Shown piece by piece: positions 22,095 through 33,795 of a stretch of DNA of 64,000 nucleotides (positions within the stretch are counted from its first letter, which is position 1; the number at the start of each line of letters is the position of its first letter). A program made the position numbers and the translations under genes. The stretch spans positions 62,001 through 126,000 of the forward strand of contig NW_026731672.1 in NCBI RefSeq assembly GCF_028476545.1, read 5' to 3'. Under the pieces are notes generated by a model, which saw only the letters and a program-made list of their open reading frames with translations, had not been told where the DNA came from and made no database searches. Origin of the DNA: Physella acuta (taxonomy: Eukaryota; Mollusca; Gastropoda; Physidae).

Positions 22095-22620
22095 ATGTAG
22101 TTAGGTTAAAGGTTAGGGTTGTTATAAGGTTATTCTGGTTAAATTTCCGAATCAGGTTAAAATGCTGTCTATGAATAAAGCTCAGAATTTTTGGTCACAT
22201 TTTCATTTCCAGTTAACATTCCATTGCAGATTAAATTTTATTTCCATTAAAATTTCTGGTTCTAGAAAAAATGTATAGGTTTCCGCTTTTTAATTTTGTA
22301 TTCAGTTAAAATATCATTTTCGGCTAAACTGATATTTCATTTTATTAAATTTCCGGATCAGGTCATGACTGTTCCGAAAAAAATTACGGTTAAGATTTCA
22401 GTTTAATTTCTGGTTCTGGGTAAAGCTCTGCTTCAGTTATATTTTAGTTTCTGGTAAAAATTTAGCTTTTGGTTGAATTTCCGGAACCATTTAAAAAGGT
22501 GGTTCTGGATAGAGTTCCATTGTATGTTATATTTCGATTCAAATTAAATTTTAGTTCCAGATAGATTTACAGTTCTGGTTCCGAGGTTTAGATTTACATT
22601 TGGGTTGAAGTGTAAACATT
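22095..22620 (+). repeat. Degenerate tandem repeat of GGTTAAATTTCYGG-like words
   Basis: T- and G-rich strand asymmetry with loosely repeating words such as GGTTAAATTTCCG, TTTCTGGTTCTGG and GGTTGAATTTCCGG. No fixed period is obvious by eye. No coding signal. Confidence 0.5.
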
Positions 22621-22634
22621 GATTTGGTTTAGAG

Positions 22635-22955
22635 CAGGGGTTCCCAACCTTTTTTTACTCTAGAGCACATTCTAAAATATCGGTAGGGTGGCGGGCACCA
22701 CCTATTTTAAATCGACAAACTCCTTCCAGAGGCGTAGCGACCCTTCACGTCACCCGGGGACAAAACTTTCGATTTGCACTCCCCTCAAATTTTCTATTTG
22801 CACCCCCCCTCTCAAACTTTCGATTTCCATCCCCTTCAACCTTTCAATAATGTTTATGAAAAATATTCTGTCTCTGTCAAATAGTGAGAGGCGGGCAAAT
22901 ACGAATCGTTCGGCGGGCGCCATAGCGCCCGCGTGCACGGGGTTGGGAACCCTTG
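22635..22955. mobile_element. Non-autonomous hAT, 321 bp
   Basis: Ends CAGGGGTTCCCAACC and GGTTGGGAACCCTTG, with an 8-bp target duplication GTTTAGAG at 22627-22634 and 22956-22963. An AGAGGCGTAGCGACCC fragment, the left end of the R8 element, sits inside from about 22729, so the copy is composite. Confidence 0.9.
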
Positions 22956-23069
22956 GTTTAGAGAAAAGAAAGTAACGCTGATTTTTAGCTATTTTGTTTC
23001 TTTCTTTGCTTTATCACAAATGTTCTTCAAAATGTAGTACTGAACAATTACTATTATAAGATATAAGCC

Positions 23070-23490
23070 TACCCGCTCGTAGTTGATTTATTGGTTTATT
23101 TTCTACTTTTCAGTAATTCATGATTTGTGAATTCAACACCACCTTCATGCCGCCCCCCCCCCCCCCCCCCCCCATGAAAGCAGCCATCCGTGATGACAGT
23201 TTACAGACGACAATGAAAAGATCAAGCAGAACTTGTTAGCTCCCCTTAGTTTCAAATAGTTTAAAAACTAGATAATCTGCCCCTAATAGCTGTCACTAAT
23301 TCAACCAGTCTCAATGATTGTAAACATTCGGTGTGAGCCACAGCTCACCAGACTGGTGGGGGTCATAGCAATATGATCTGTTGCGCATGCCTGGAGAGCG
23401 AGGGAGGGGGCAGAAGGAGGGTTAGATAGTCGGCTTACATTGTGGTGGTGTCCACGAAGATAATTATATATATATAGATATTTCTTAAAT
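23070..23490 (+). repeat. Interspersed repeat R4, copy 2
   Basis: Shares with copy 1 the TTTTCAGTAATTCATGATTTG, TGAAAGCAGCCA, AATAGCTGTCACTAAT and AGCTCACCAGACTGG phrases in the same order, with a long C run at 23152-23173. Ends in ATATATATAG near 23480. Confidence 0.65.
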
Positions 23491-23497
23491 AAGTATA

Positions 23498-23979
23498 GAT
23501 TTTTAGCGCAATTTCCATTCTGGAGAATTGCGTTTATTAACTCGTCTTTTCTGGGAATGGATGGATGTGTGTTCGCAGCTTTAAGTCGTATCTCCTCCTC
23601 AACGAAGCAATATCGAGGACTAGTTCCAAAAGCAAATTTGTTAAGCAAGTTCCGAGGATGATAGTGGGCCAAAAAAATTCCCGGAATTCCTTCCTGGATT
23701 TCACAGAAAAGCCAAAAAACCTCAAAAAAATGCAGTTTTTGGCCCATATCTCGGCAACCAGACCACTTAGCGACTTGAAACATTTACCAATCGATTCCTG
23801 CCATAATTTAGAACAATATTGCCGAGGAAAGTTTTCAAAAATATCCTTTCGTTTGGTCACAAATTTTAAAATTACATAAACACCTACAAACCGATCGTTC
23901 TCCTAGCTTGAACGCACCCCAGCATTATACATCAGAGCTATTTTTAGATAACATAAGGAAATTGCGCTAAAATTGTCAC
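23498..23979. repeat. Possible MITE with 17-bp inverted ends
   Basis: TTTTTAGCGCAATTTCC at 23500 and GGAAATTGCGCTAAAATT at 23960 are inverted. The 0.45 kb between them is open on both strands over 100 codons (23301-23783 minus, 23565-23879 plus), but no domain is recognisable. The phrase ATATCTCGGCAACCAGACCAC is typical of interspersed repeats. No clear target duplication. Confidence 0.45.
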
Positions 23980-24029
23980 TAGACTTTTTAATTAACTTGT
24001 TTAAGATATCTATTCCTGTTTGTGCCCAA

Positions 24030-24260
24030 GACATTTGAGGCAGATGAGGTAGAGTTAATGTTTTAACGACCACGGAATACATAGGAAAGTGTGGTCAGTA
24101 CTATGATGACCAACAGCCTTAGTTTCCTTAACATGAATCAGGTACTTATAAGAGCTAACTGTACATATGGAGGTCCTACAGATTTGATCCTGGGATCCGA
24201 ACTCAAGACTTTCGGGTTAGCAGTCGTAAGTTGTACAGCCTACACAATATAATTCACAAT
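24030..24260 (-). mobile_element. SINE family S, minus strand
   Basis: On the minus strand it reads CTTGAGTTCGGATCCCAGG (B box) near 24200, then TACTTATAAGAGCT, ACTGACCACACTTTCC and TCTACCTCATCTGCC, as in the copy at 16.7 kb. Confidence 0.7.
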
Positions 24261-24319
24261 AAAAAATATAATGTACAAAAAGTTAGGGGAAGATGACAAT
24301 GTGAAATCATTAGAAAATA

Positions 24320-24645
24320 AACCGGGAGTGATCTCCCCTAAACTTTCTCGAATATTCTTATATAAAACAACAGGGGATGGGAACTCGAGATATAGTAATG
24401 ATTTTTAATCCATTTTTAAATACTTAAACTTTTTAAAATAGAATAGAATCTCATAGAAAAAAGAATTGCCCACCAAGCGAATGCCAAATAAAGATGTGTA
24501 TAATAGTGCGGAATATTATTAGTACTTTATAAATTCACATGCATTTTTTGAGAAATCGGAAAGAGTGATAATTACTACTTCCGGTCAACGGAAATTACTC
24601 AAAATTTGACAGAAGGTAGAGAATTAGATCAGACATGCCTACCCC
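24320..24645 (+). repeat. Interspersed repeat R1, 5' half
   Basis: Begins AAACCGGGAGTGATCTCCCC and stops near GAGAATTAGATCAG; the 3' half with the terminal hairpin is absent. Confidence 0.75.
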
Positions 24646-24999
24646 TGTCAGCCAAAAGTAGGAACAGTTATGCCTAAAAAGAGGAATTTGAAGCCAAAAA
24701 GAGGAACATACGCGCAGGCGCAACTTTACTAAGTCAAAAATAAAAATAATTAAAAATTACTCTAATGACATTAGTAAGCTTCTAGTCCTATATAACTAGT
24801 CTCTAGGATACATTTAAATACTGCTTAATGTCAGCTTACATTTTAAAAAATAAATTAACCAGTAAACCCCCCCCCCCCCCCCGAATAAAAATCATAGCTT
24901 TGACATAACATTATTGATTTGATTATTTATGTCTTGCTATGTTCTAGGCTATATGAAGGCTGAAGGCTTCATCATATGTAATCTATATATATAATTCTC
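24646..24999. other. Non-coding stretch
   Basis: No gene. Two AAAAAGAGGAA phrases near 24680-24710 and a C run at 24867. Confidence 0.4.
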
Positions 25000-25395
25000 T
25001 TATGGGAGACATAATAGAAAACAAGCTGCAAGCGCGCCGTACAGTTCCCTCTCTTCCTCTCTATCGCTACCCCCCCCCCCCACCTTTCCACATGGTCTGG
25101 TGAGCTGAAGCTCACGCTGTTTACATTTTACAATCATAGAGCCAGGTTTGGTGACGGCTATTAGGGGCAAATAATTTAGTTTGAAACGATTTTAAACTTA
25201 GAGGAGGTAACTAAGAGGAGGCTGCTATCACATGGGGGGGGGGGGGGGGGGGGGGTGTTAGTGTTTTTAAGCAAATATTTTCAGTGGCAGCATTAGTACT
25301 GTCGAATTCACAAATTATGAATTACTTAAAAGTAGAAAAAAACAACAACTAAATAGCGGCGTATGATACGCAGCGGGTCGGCTCGTATATTATAA
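25000..25395 (-). repeat. Interspersed repeat R4, copy 3
   Basis: Reverse orientation: ends in ATACGCAGCGGGTCGGCTCGTAT, the reverse complement of copy 1's start. A G run lies at 25236-25256. The TAGATCTAG-rich tract at 25530-25610 follows. Confidence 0.65.
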
Positions 25396-26034
25396 TATAA
25401 GTTATGAGCAAAGACCCTTGATCTACCTAGTAATTAAGTAAAACTCCTAGTAACTTCTTACTAAGTTCTTCATAATAGTAGTTACTAATTAAGTTAAACT
25501 TACAAGATAGATCAGTATTCACTATTTCATTATCTACTAGTAGATCTAGTTACAATTCTAGATCTAGTAGTAGTAGATATACTACTAACTAGATCTAGTA
25601 TTAGATGATACTGGTAAATATTGTAAGTAAACTAGGAAACAGAAACGTGTGCCAAAGGGAGATAATCGCTTTTTCCTGACATTTTTTTTCAATTTACTTT
25701 ATTACCTTTCTTTATTAATTTTTTTTTCAAAAAAAAAAAATCGTAAGCAACTAAGTCAATTTCAGAATGACGGAACAAAAAACTTTTTTAGGGGAAAAAG
25801 CGGGACGGTTCTAATTTTTCTTTAAACTAAAACCAAAATCACCACCTTAATTCAATTTAACCGGAAACGAAAAATGACATTGAAAACGGATTTTTATCCA
25901 GAATCGGTACTTCAATCGGATTTAAGCTTGATCTCCAGTAGTTACTGCACATTTATACTAATGTTACCGTTATTGAATAAATAAATAAATAAACAAATTA
26001 AATAAATACCACAACTAATCACAATCATGTCAAA

Positions 26035-26345
26035 AGTCGCATTTAGAGTTTCTTTTAGGCGACTCGGCTTGCCCCCAACCCCTCCCCACACACACACACC
26101 TCAAAGCACATCTACCGTCCCATTCAACGAAATATAATTATATTAATTTTCCAGTGTCCACCCCTCCTAGAAAATTCCACCCCCGACCCCGAAAATTTCA
26201 AGTACCCCCACCCCTTTCTGGAGAGGAAAAAGTCTGAAAGAAACACTGGTCGCATTTGTAGATCATACAAATTAAAGGAAGAACCTGGGCGGGGCTTGTC
26301 AGATAGATAGATACACAGAAAGCGAAACTATTATAATAGATAGCA
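26035..26345 (+). repeat. Composite repeat R2
   Basis: Shares AAAGTCGCATTTAGAG, ATCTACCGTCCCATTCAACG, CCAGTGTCCACCCC and AGTCTGAAAGAAACACTGG with 54.95-55.26 and 58.42-58.70 kb, and ends with the AGATAGATACACAG..GCGAAACTATTAT phrase seen at 58.26 and 59.24 kb. Confidence 0.65.
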
Positions 26346-26459
26346 CAAAAAACGTCAATGATGTCACGAGACTAGGTAATAGGCTTCCATGCGGGTGGCA
26401 CGGGTTCTAGACACATCATGTCAATGTTAAAAAAAAAATTTTTTAGATGTCAATGATAA

Positions 26460-26690
26460 AGTTGTCTATCGGGACTTGGCGGGATAGAGGGCAGGTGAAG
26501 TAAAGTTCTCCTTTTCTTTGTCCTCAGAATATGAAGGGATATAGTGGTCAGAGAATGCTCGGCCGGAATAGTTTTTTTAAACTTGGCGGGGCACTGGGCA
26601 GGTGAGGTAGAGTTGAGTAGGTCACCTATGACGCCAGTATGTGAAGGGATAGTGTGGTCAGACCCATGCTCAGCCAAAATCGGTGTTTTT
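26460..26690 (-). mobile_element. Two SINE family S bodies in tandem
   Basis: Both halves contain a GGCAGGTGA[GA]GTA phrase followed by TGAAGGGATA[GT][AT]GTGGTCAGA, the reverse complement of the S body. The tRNA-like head is not obvious, so these are 5'-truncated or dimeric copies. A stray MITE end (ATTTATGGATGATCCCC) follows near 26761. Confidence 0.6.
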
Positions 26691-27067
26691 AAAAAGATAA
26701 AAAACGTCTTTTTTGAATGTGGGGTCTGGTTATTTTGTGATGATAAGTGACAGACGTGATGTCATTTATGGATGATCCCCGAAACACACAGTTATCTAAC
26801 TAGATACCATTTTAAAATTCACACCGAATAAATAACAGGTGAAATAGCAAATCCTTTTAATTAAATTTTTTTTAATTAGTTATTATTTATAATTCATGTT
26901 TTCATCGCAATTTTCCCAAATTGTTTTTTCTTTTAGCAAAACATGTAATTTTTTTTTTCTGCAAGTATGTTTGCAACCACATAACATAAGAAAAAATAAT
27001 AATGAAAGTAACTCTTTCATGAATGACTGAAAAAAAAATGTGAATAATAGGCCAAATTGAATGCCAA

Positions 27068-27165
27068 AAGGTATGAAGGGATTTGATGGGTTCGAAACCC
27101 GCAATATCTGGCACCAGAGACACATACAAATCCACTCGACCCCACAGCTTCATGTTTGATGTTTT
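27068..27165 (-). mobile_element. tRNA-like SINE head
   Basis: On the minus strand: TGGGGTCGAGTGG (A-box-like, near 27150) and GGGTTTCGAACCC (B box, near 27095). The spacing fits an RNA polymerase III promoter. The remainder of the element was not delimited. Confidence 0.5.
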
Positions 27166-27406
27166 CAACATTAAATGTATTAAAAACAGTCACGACTGTG
27201 AATACCCCTAATACTGCTATTCTCAGTCGAGTGGGAATAGACACCTTGTTACTAAATTTGTCATGGTAAAATTTTTCAAAATATGGCATGCCATCAAACT
27301 GAAACAAGCCTGCACAGTTATTAATGCAAATTTACATAAAAGAACCACCCGTTTCATAATTTATCAATAGCATTCAAAATATTTTTGCAATAGGCCTATC
27401 CATAAT

Positions 27407-27854
27407 TGTGATGACGCAATGTTGCGTCGAAGCCAGGTAGATAGCAGAAATAGGCTTTAGCGTGTTAGTCAGAGGTAGACCAATGGAAATTCAGAGACTG
27501 ACCGGTCACGTGGTATGGTCAGCTGACCACTGAGGCGTGGGGCAGGAGAGCGATAGGCGAGGACGGGATAGGTAGCGGTCAGAGACGGCCGAGAATGTAG
27601 ATAGTTAGGAGATCATGATTAGATAGCGAAGAGTAGAGAAGGTGTTAGGTTGTAGAATGTAGATAGTGTTAGGATTGGTCGTGGGAGTTAGTAGTATAGT
27701 GAACAGTCAGTAGTAGAAGTAAATAGTACAGTGTAGATCAGTTAGGTAGAAACTTGAACATATATATCATTTTAATAAAGAACAATTATAGTTGAACTTG
27801 AACTGTGTGTTATTGGATTCATTCGTTCCGCATCATACAATCCCCACCCTCACA
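27407..27854 (+). repeat. 5' LTR of the LARD-like element
   Basis: 448 bp, starting TGTGATGACGCAATG and ending CCCACCCTCACA. An AATAAA polyadenylation-type word (TTTTAATAAAGAAC) lies near 27770. Confidence 0.95.
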
Positions 27855-28439
27855 TCTGGTGGAGCGCGGGTCGAGTAAGGGAAAGAACGTATATCAGCTA
27901 TTCATGACGGAGTATGACTGGTGTATTGCTTATCTCTAACTCATCACAACAGCGGGTTTCTTCAACCGGACCGAGTTTGGATTAACAACACAAGGGAACT
28001 GTCACCATGTTCACAAAGATAAGTACCTTCCAAATTTTTTTTTTTTAACGTTGGGTTTGGACCGTGCTGGATAGCTTGTGCCAGCGGTTTTTCTGCCTCA
28101 CACATTCTTATGTTACGCCCTGTTGTCTTAGTTTTGTTAACTTTTCTCTACACACACACATACACATACACAACCATGGAGGCAGAGTTTCAATGCTATA
28201 AACAGGGCATACCATTAGACAAAACAGGAGAAGAAGTTGAAACATTTGTAGAGAATAAGTTAAGAAACAAGATAGTCAAGATAGTAAAACACGTCAAGAA
28301 CAAAAGCAGAGTTAGGGTTAGAATTAGAGAAACGGAAAGTACAGCACATAGATAACACGCAACTGCCCAAGAACATCAACCCCATGACCAAGAATGTGAC
28401 CCGGACCGTCCCCATAAATGATTTTGAACAACGGACATA

Positions 28440-29045
28440 ATTGTGAAGTCAAGTCGAGTATTTTTTGTGTTAATCTAAGTAGTCGAAAAAATCGGCGTGA
28501 AGTCGATATAGTTGAAGTCGAAGTCAGTGTAGTCAAACTGAAGTCAATTGTGTTATTGAAGTCAGTGAAGTATTAGTCAGAACTGAAGTCTTTGAAGTTG
28601 AAGTAAGGTTAATTTAAGTCAGTCGTTGAAGTCTTTGAAGTCATATTGAAATTGTTGAAGTCATACTGAAGTTGTTGAAGTCAAAGTGAAGTCTTTGAAG
28701 TCATATTGAAATTGTTGATGTCAAAGTGAAGTCTTTGAAGCCATATTGAAGTCGTTGAAGTCAAGGAAAAGTCTTTGAAGTCAAAGTGAAGACGTTTAAG
28801 TCGTCGAAGTTTAAGTCGGTCAGTGAAGTCTTTTAAGTTGAATTGAAGTGAAGTCGTCGAGGTCAAGTTAGTCTTCAAAGTGAAGTTAGTCGTCAAGTTG
28901 AAGTAGTTGAAGTCGTCAAAGTGGAATCAGTCGTTAAATTGAAGTCAGTCAAATTACTGAAGTCAGTTAAAGTGAAATAAGTCGAGTTACTGAAGTCATA
29001 AGTGAAGTCAGTCATTAAGTCAAGCCAGCCAGTTTTTTGTCAGAA
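28440..29045 (+). repeat. GAAGTC-rich quasi-repeat inside the LARD
   Basis: The word GAAGTC or TGAAGTC occurs dozens of times over 600 bp at irregular spacing, often as TTGAAGTCTTTGAAGTCA or AGTCAAAGTGAAGTC. Minus-strand frames there are Thr/Ser/Leu-rich and low complexity. Short repeats in the untranslated or packaging region of LTR elements are known, but I know of no match for this one. Confidence 0.75.
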
Positions 29046-30276
29046 GTCAGATAGTGAGAGCTGCTCCACTATATGATTACGTATTCAAATGTTGATTTGA
29101 AATGGCACGATTAATTATATACACTTACATGTCTATTCTTTTTGTGAAGCTATTTCTAAGCTCTAGTAGTGTTTACGTCTATTGAGTTTATTAGGCTTTA
29201 CAGATTGTTGTTAGATTAGAGTGTACTGATTTTTTTTTATTTGGTTATGTTGTAATGTTATTTTTTTATGTTTTTTATGCCGCCAGACAAATGTTCAGCA
29301 CGTATAAAATTTGGGATTGAGTTTTTTTTAATGGAAGGTACCTCTGTCTGAATACTTGTCTGCGCGGGCAATAAAAAGTCCACGTAAAACCATTGCTCAT
29401 GGTCTCGTAATACAATTTCAGACCCACTACGCTTATTCAGAATGAGACGAGATGAAGCAGACACTTCAAAGAATGCCGCCACCTGAAGCCCTGATTACGT
29501 TGAGTTACCTGGACAGCGAACAGCCCTGCCGAACAGCGAATTGCCCTGGTCAAGATAGCGGACGCATCGCCACCGCTTCGCCCCCGCACTGGAGTTGAAT
29601 AACAGACCGCCAGCTACGTACACCTACGTCGGCACATACAAAGGGTAGACGACCCATCGTCCAAGTTCCCAGCGTCGGAACGTTACGTCGTTGTTCGCCA
29701 CCGCATCAGACAGCTCCAGTTCATCGCATAACCACTCTACGTGGACGTCTCAACCAGCGTTGAGATGAGATTGTTGCGTCATCACATTGACCAACGAAGT
29801 TACGCATACACCCGCCTCATGGGAATTTACATCAAAACTCGCCACAACCACCCACCACAGAGGAACGCCAGCAATTACATAACACTTACACATACACTTA
29901 CACTGCTCGCAGAGCCCGTTCAACCAGTTACACATTGCTACTAAGATTGGCTCAAGGCCAGTACACGACAACCTAACCAGAACTGAGTTACACATGATTA
30001 GATTCAATCAAACCATAACATAGACATACATTATCAAGCAGAGACACCACAGACGTCAGGATACTTACACAAAAACTAGAACAATGACATTTTTTTTCAG
30101 GAACACAGACACAAGATTTTATGTTTTTGTAAACTGTGCTGTCCCATTTTGTATTTGATTTATATGATTGATGTTAGGGATAGAATAGAGTAGTAAGACA
30201 GATAGTTGTTGATGTATTAGATTAGTAGCAGACGCTGAAAAATATAATTTGTCAGCTACAGAAAGGGAGGGAGATA

Positions 30277-30724
30277 TGTGATGACGCAATGTTGCGTCGA
30301 AGCCAGGTAGATAGCAGAAATAGGCTTTAGCGTGTTAGTCAGAGGTAGACCAATGGAAATTCAGAGACTGACCGGTCACGTGGTATGGTCAGCTGACCAC
30401 TGAGGCGTGGGGCAGGAGAGCGATAGGCGAGGACGGGATAGGTAGCGGTCAGAGACGGCCGAGAATGTAGATAGTTAGGAGATCATGATTAGATAGCGAA
30501 GAGTAGAGAAGGTGTTAGGTTGTAGAATGTAGATAGTGTTAGGATTGGTCGTGGGAGTTAGTAGTATAGTGAACAGTCAGTAGTAGAAGTAAATAGTACA
30601 GTGTAGATCAGTTAGGTAGAAACTTGAACATATATATCATTTTAATAAAGAACAATTATAGTTGAACTTGAACTGTGTGTTATTGGATTCATTCGTTCCG
30701 CATCATACAATCCCCACCCTCACA
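30277..30724 (+). repeat. 3' LTR of the LARD-like element
   Basis: 448 bp; no difference from the 5' LTR was noticed by eye. Followed by the ATAAT duplication. Confidence 0.95.
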
Positions 30725-30734
30725 ATAATCCATA

Positions 30735-31417
30735 TCTATAATAAACCGGGAGTGATCTCCCCTAAACTTTCTCGAATATTCTTATATAAAATAACAGGGG
30801 ATGGGAACTCGGGCTATAGACATGATTTTTAATCCATTTTAAATACTTAAAGTTTTAAAAATAGAATAAAATCTCGTAGACAAATTAATTGCACACCAAG
30901 TGAACGCCCAATAAAAAAGCGCATAATAGTGCGCAATATTATTAGTACTTTTAAAATTTACATTAGTTTATTGAGAAATTGGAAGTAGCGTAAATTACTA
31001 CTTCCAGTCAACGGAAATTACTCAAAATTTAACAGAAGGTAGAGAATTAGATCTTTTACTTACATGTGAAATTTCATTTATCTATCTGAAACTGAAATAG
31101 TACTCAAGTTATAGGCTTTTGAAAAATTCAAAGTAGGAAAAGTACCACTTCCGGTTATCGGAAATCGCTCAAAAGTTGATACGGATCTACGATTTTGATA
31201 TAATACTTATATATGAAATTTCATCAACCTAGCTGTAACGGTACTCAAGTTATCGTGTTTACACACTGACACACAGACACACACACACACAAGATTGCAA
31301 AATTATGTTTTTCCGTATCAGTGAGGTGTAAAACGTCGAGATCTGTAAAAATCTCGATTTTTTTTTTGCACGATTACAATACTTTCTCTATACTTCGTAT
31401 ATACGAAAAAGTAAAAA
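30735..31417 (+). repeat. Interspersed repeat R1, fullest copy
   Basis: Runs from AAACCGGGAGTGATCTCCCC through CACTTCCGGTTATCGG and a CACACA tract to a terminal hairpin, CTTTCTCTATACTTCGTATA followed by TACGAAAAAG. Used here as the family reference. Non-coding. Confidence 0.8.
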
Positions 31418-31520
31418 GCAATGTATGTGTGTTTATTTGTGTGTTTGTCTGTCTTTTATGGATTACAACACCTTTCATCTGATCGCCATGAAACTTTGGG
31501 AAGTTGTTGAGAATTGATCT
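31418..31520 (-). repeat. Helentron-type monomer
   Basis: TGTGTGTTTATTTGTGTG then TTTATGGATTACAACACCTTTC, matching on the minus strand the edge of the array at 3.4 kb. Confidence 0.5.
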
Positions 31521-32689
31521 TTTAACACCTATCAAGACAACAGGCTTGCAATAGTTATGATAATTTGCTATGAGCAAAGGTATTCATGAAAACTAACGCT
31601 TTATGTACCTCATTTTCATTGAGCATAGCATTATAGAAGTCTTCCATAATTGACCTCACGCGGTTCTGCTCAAGTTGACGTCACATTAGCATAGCATATG
31701 TGACATAGTTCATTTTTGGTATTTATTTGGTATTAACAGTTTGACAACAAAGGTTCTTTAAAATGTGTTTGAAAGGTTAGGACTTGAGATCTACCATAAA
31801 TAACATCACACACTTAATGGGTGGAGTAACTGGTTTTTGAGAGACGTTTTACATGGGAAGGGGGAGGGGTAAGAAACATGAAACTACGTATTTTGACTAA
31901 TACAAAAATGCCTAAAACATTCTATTTTGTTAGAATTATGGCCTGACTTCTTAGAAGACAGGGCAAAAAGGAAAATTTTGACAATACAAATTTTTTGTGA
32001 CAGTGAAAATTGGGGGTGGGGGTTAAGGCAATGAGAAGTAAAAAAACAAGACGCCATTTATGATTAAATCACTAATTAAAGGGGGGAAAAAAACATGAAA
32101 TGAAAATGGCAAACAAACAACAACAGTAAACTCAAACTAATATTTAAATACACATTAGATTTAGTTGTAGTAGCTCTACAAAACTCGGGACTTCCTTAAT
32201 TTATAAAAATTGTATCTCATAATATTATCATAATAACAATTCTAGAAATTATGATGTTTATTGTCAGTCAATTAAATCGTTTAAAGAATTTAAAAAAATA
32301 CTTTGTAATTGTAAGTCTATTTTAAAACAAGACAATCGTATTTAACAGCAATTAGCAATAGCTGCAATACATCTCCATACTAATAGAAATTAAAGGGAAA
32401 TCACTCAAAATAATATTGTATTAAGATCTTAAGATGGTCGCTGTTTTTAATAGCAAATTTAGTATCTGGAACATTGTTGTTAAATATTAATTTCAGGAAT
32501 TTTTTTTATTGATTTGACCCTTAACTTAAGCCTTAACTGTGGTTTAATTATTAACAGCCTTACTCAATTATCTTTAGGCCTAGTATTTTAGTACAATATA
32601 CAAAAATATAGGCCTAGGCCTATTCATAATTATATATTAAGCCATATTCATTATGATTAGGCTAGTTACCTTATCTATCTATCTATATA
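31521..32689. other. Non-coding AT-rich stretch
   Basis: About 1.2 kb with no gene, splice-supported exon or recognised repeat. Confidence 0.45.
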
Positions 32690-33010
32690 CATAAAAAGCA
32701 ATTTGTGTGTGTGTGTGTGTCTTTCATGCTTTACCACACCTCTTATCACATCGCCGTCGAACTTTGAGAAGATGTTAAGAATATTCCTGGGGAGGTTTCT
32801 GCGAAAAAAAAAATTCAAATTCGCAGGGGTGGCGGCCAGGCAGAGCGCGATTTGTTTTTCTCTATATACGGTATATAAAAAATAAGAGTCGATTGCAGAT
32901 TCACACTGTTCATCCAATCGCTGTCAAACTTTGGGGAGTTGATTAGAGCAATTAAGGAAAGGGTTCTGTAAAAAAAAAAATCATTTTTAATTTTGCAAGG
33001 GCGGCGCCTC
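32690..33010 (-). repeat. Helentron-type repeat, two monomers
   Basis: After a GTGTGT tract, two monomers read in reverse: ACACCTCTTATCACATCGCC..GGGGAGGTTTCTGCG and TCATCCAATCGCTGTC..GGGTTCTGT. The microsatellite edge has the same arrangement as at 3.43 kb. Confidence 0.6.
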
Positions 33011-33795
33011 GGAAGCAGGATTTGCTATATAAAAAGCAGCCATCCGTAAGTTTGAGTGGCTTCCCTGAATCTAGCGCTATAAGTTTACAATAGAAAAAAA
33101 TAAACAAGATGGCTGCTATAGTAAACGAGGATGGTTGCATCTGTTGGAAACACCACTAGGCTTCATTTATTATTACTAAAAAGTTTTAATTCAACAGTTA
33201 AAAAACAGGTAGGTACATAAATGAAACAAGGAATCATTTTTGTATTTTTCAAAACATAAATCCTCCTGAAAATGTGAAATAATTATTACAATTTAAGGAG
33301 TCACCTGTTTTTCACATTACTAGATCTAGAGTCTAGATCTAGACGCGGGTGATTTGTCATCATTTTACGCACCTAACTCTAACTAAAAAGATAGATTACC
33401 ACACATTTTGATAGATCTCTAGATATTTTTTTAGGGTAATCTATCGTTTTAGATACGTAAAATCGCCCGCGACTAGTAATGTGAAAAACAGGTGACTCCT
33501 TAAATTTTAATAATTATTTCACATTTTGAGGAGGATTTATGTTTTGAAAAAATACAGAAATGTTCCCTTGTTTCATTTATGTAGCCTACCTGTTTTCAAA
33601 CAATTGAATTAAAACTTTTCAGTAGGCCTAATAAATGAAGACTAGCGATGTTTCCAACAGATGCAACCATGCTCATTTACTATAGCAGCCATCTTTCGTT
33701 GTTAACTTATAGCGCGAGATTCAGTCAGGGGAAGGCAACTCTATTTTTACAAATGGCTGCTGTTTATATAATAGGAAATCCTGCTCGCAAACACG
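33011..33795. repeat. Large imperfect inverted repeat (foldback element)
   Basis: The left arm (about 33011-33378) reads GCAGGATTTGCTATATAAAA, GATGGCTGCTATAGTAAACG, AACATAAATCCTCCTGAAAA and AGGAGTCACCTGTTTTTCAC. The right arm (about 33440-33795) has their reverse complements in opposite order. The spacer is about 60 bp. No transposase. Part of the centre recurs near 38110-38220. Confidence 0.8.

Larger units (their letters stand above)
27407..30724 (+). mobile_element. Young non-autonomous LTR element (LARD-like), 3318 bp
   Basis: Two 448-bp direct repeats with TG..CA ends bound a 2422-bp interior and are flanked by the 5-bp target duplication ATAAT (27402-27406 and 30725-30729). A purine tract, GAAAGGGAGGGAGATA, ends just before the right LTR. 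By eye the LTRs look identical, so the insertion is very recent. No gag or pol domain was recognised; it must rely on another element. Family (Ty3 or other) cannot be set from the sequence. Plus orientation follows from the purine tract. Confidence 0.95.

Noticed and set aside
23301-23783. A 160-codon minus-strand gene
   Set aside because: It spans the edge of two repeats, has no recognisable domain and the opposite strand is equally open.
28110-28355. A gag-like protein in the LARD element
   Set aside because: 81 codons, Lys/Arg/Glu-rich, without zinc knuckles or other gag features; not enough to call.
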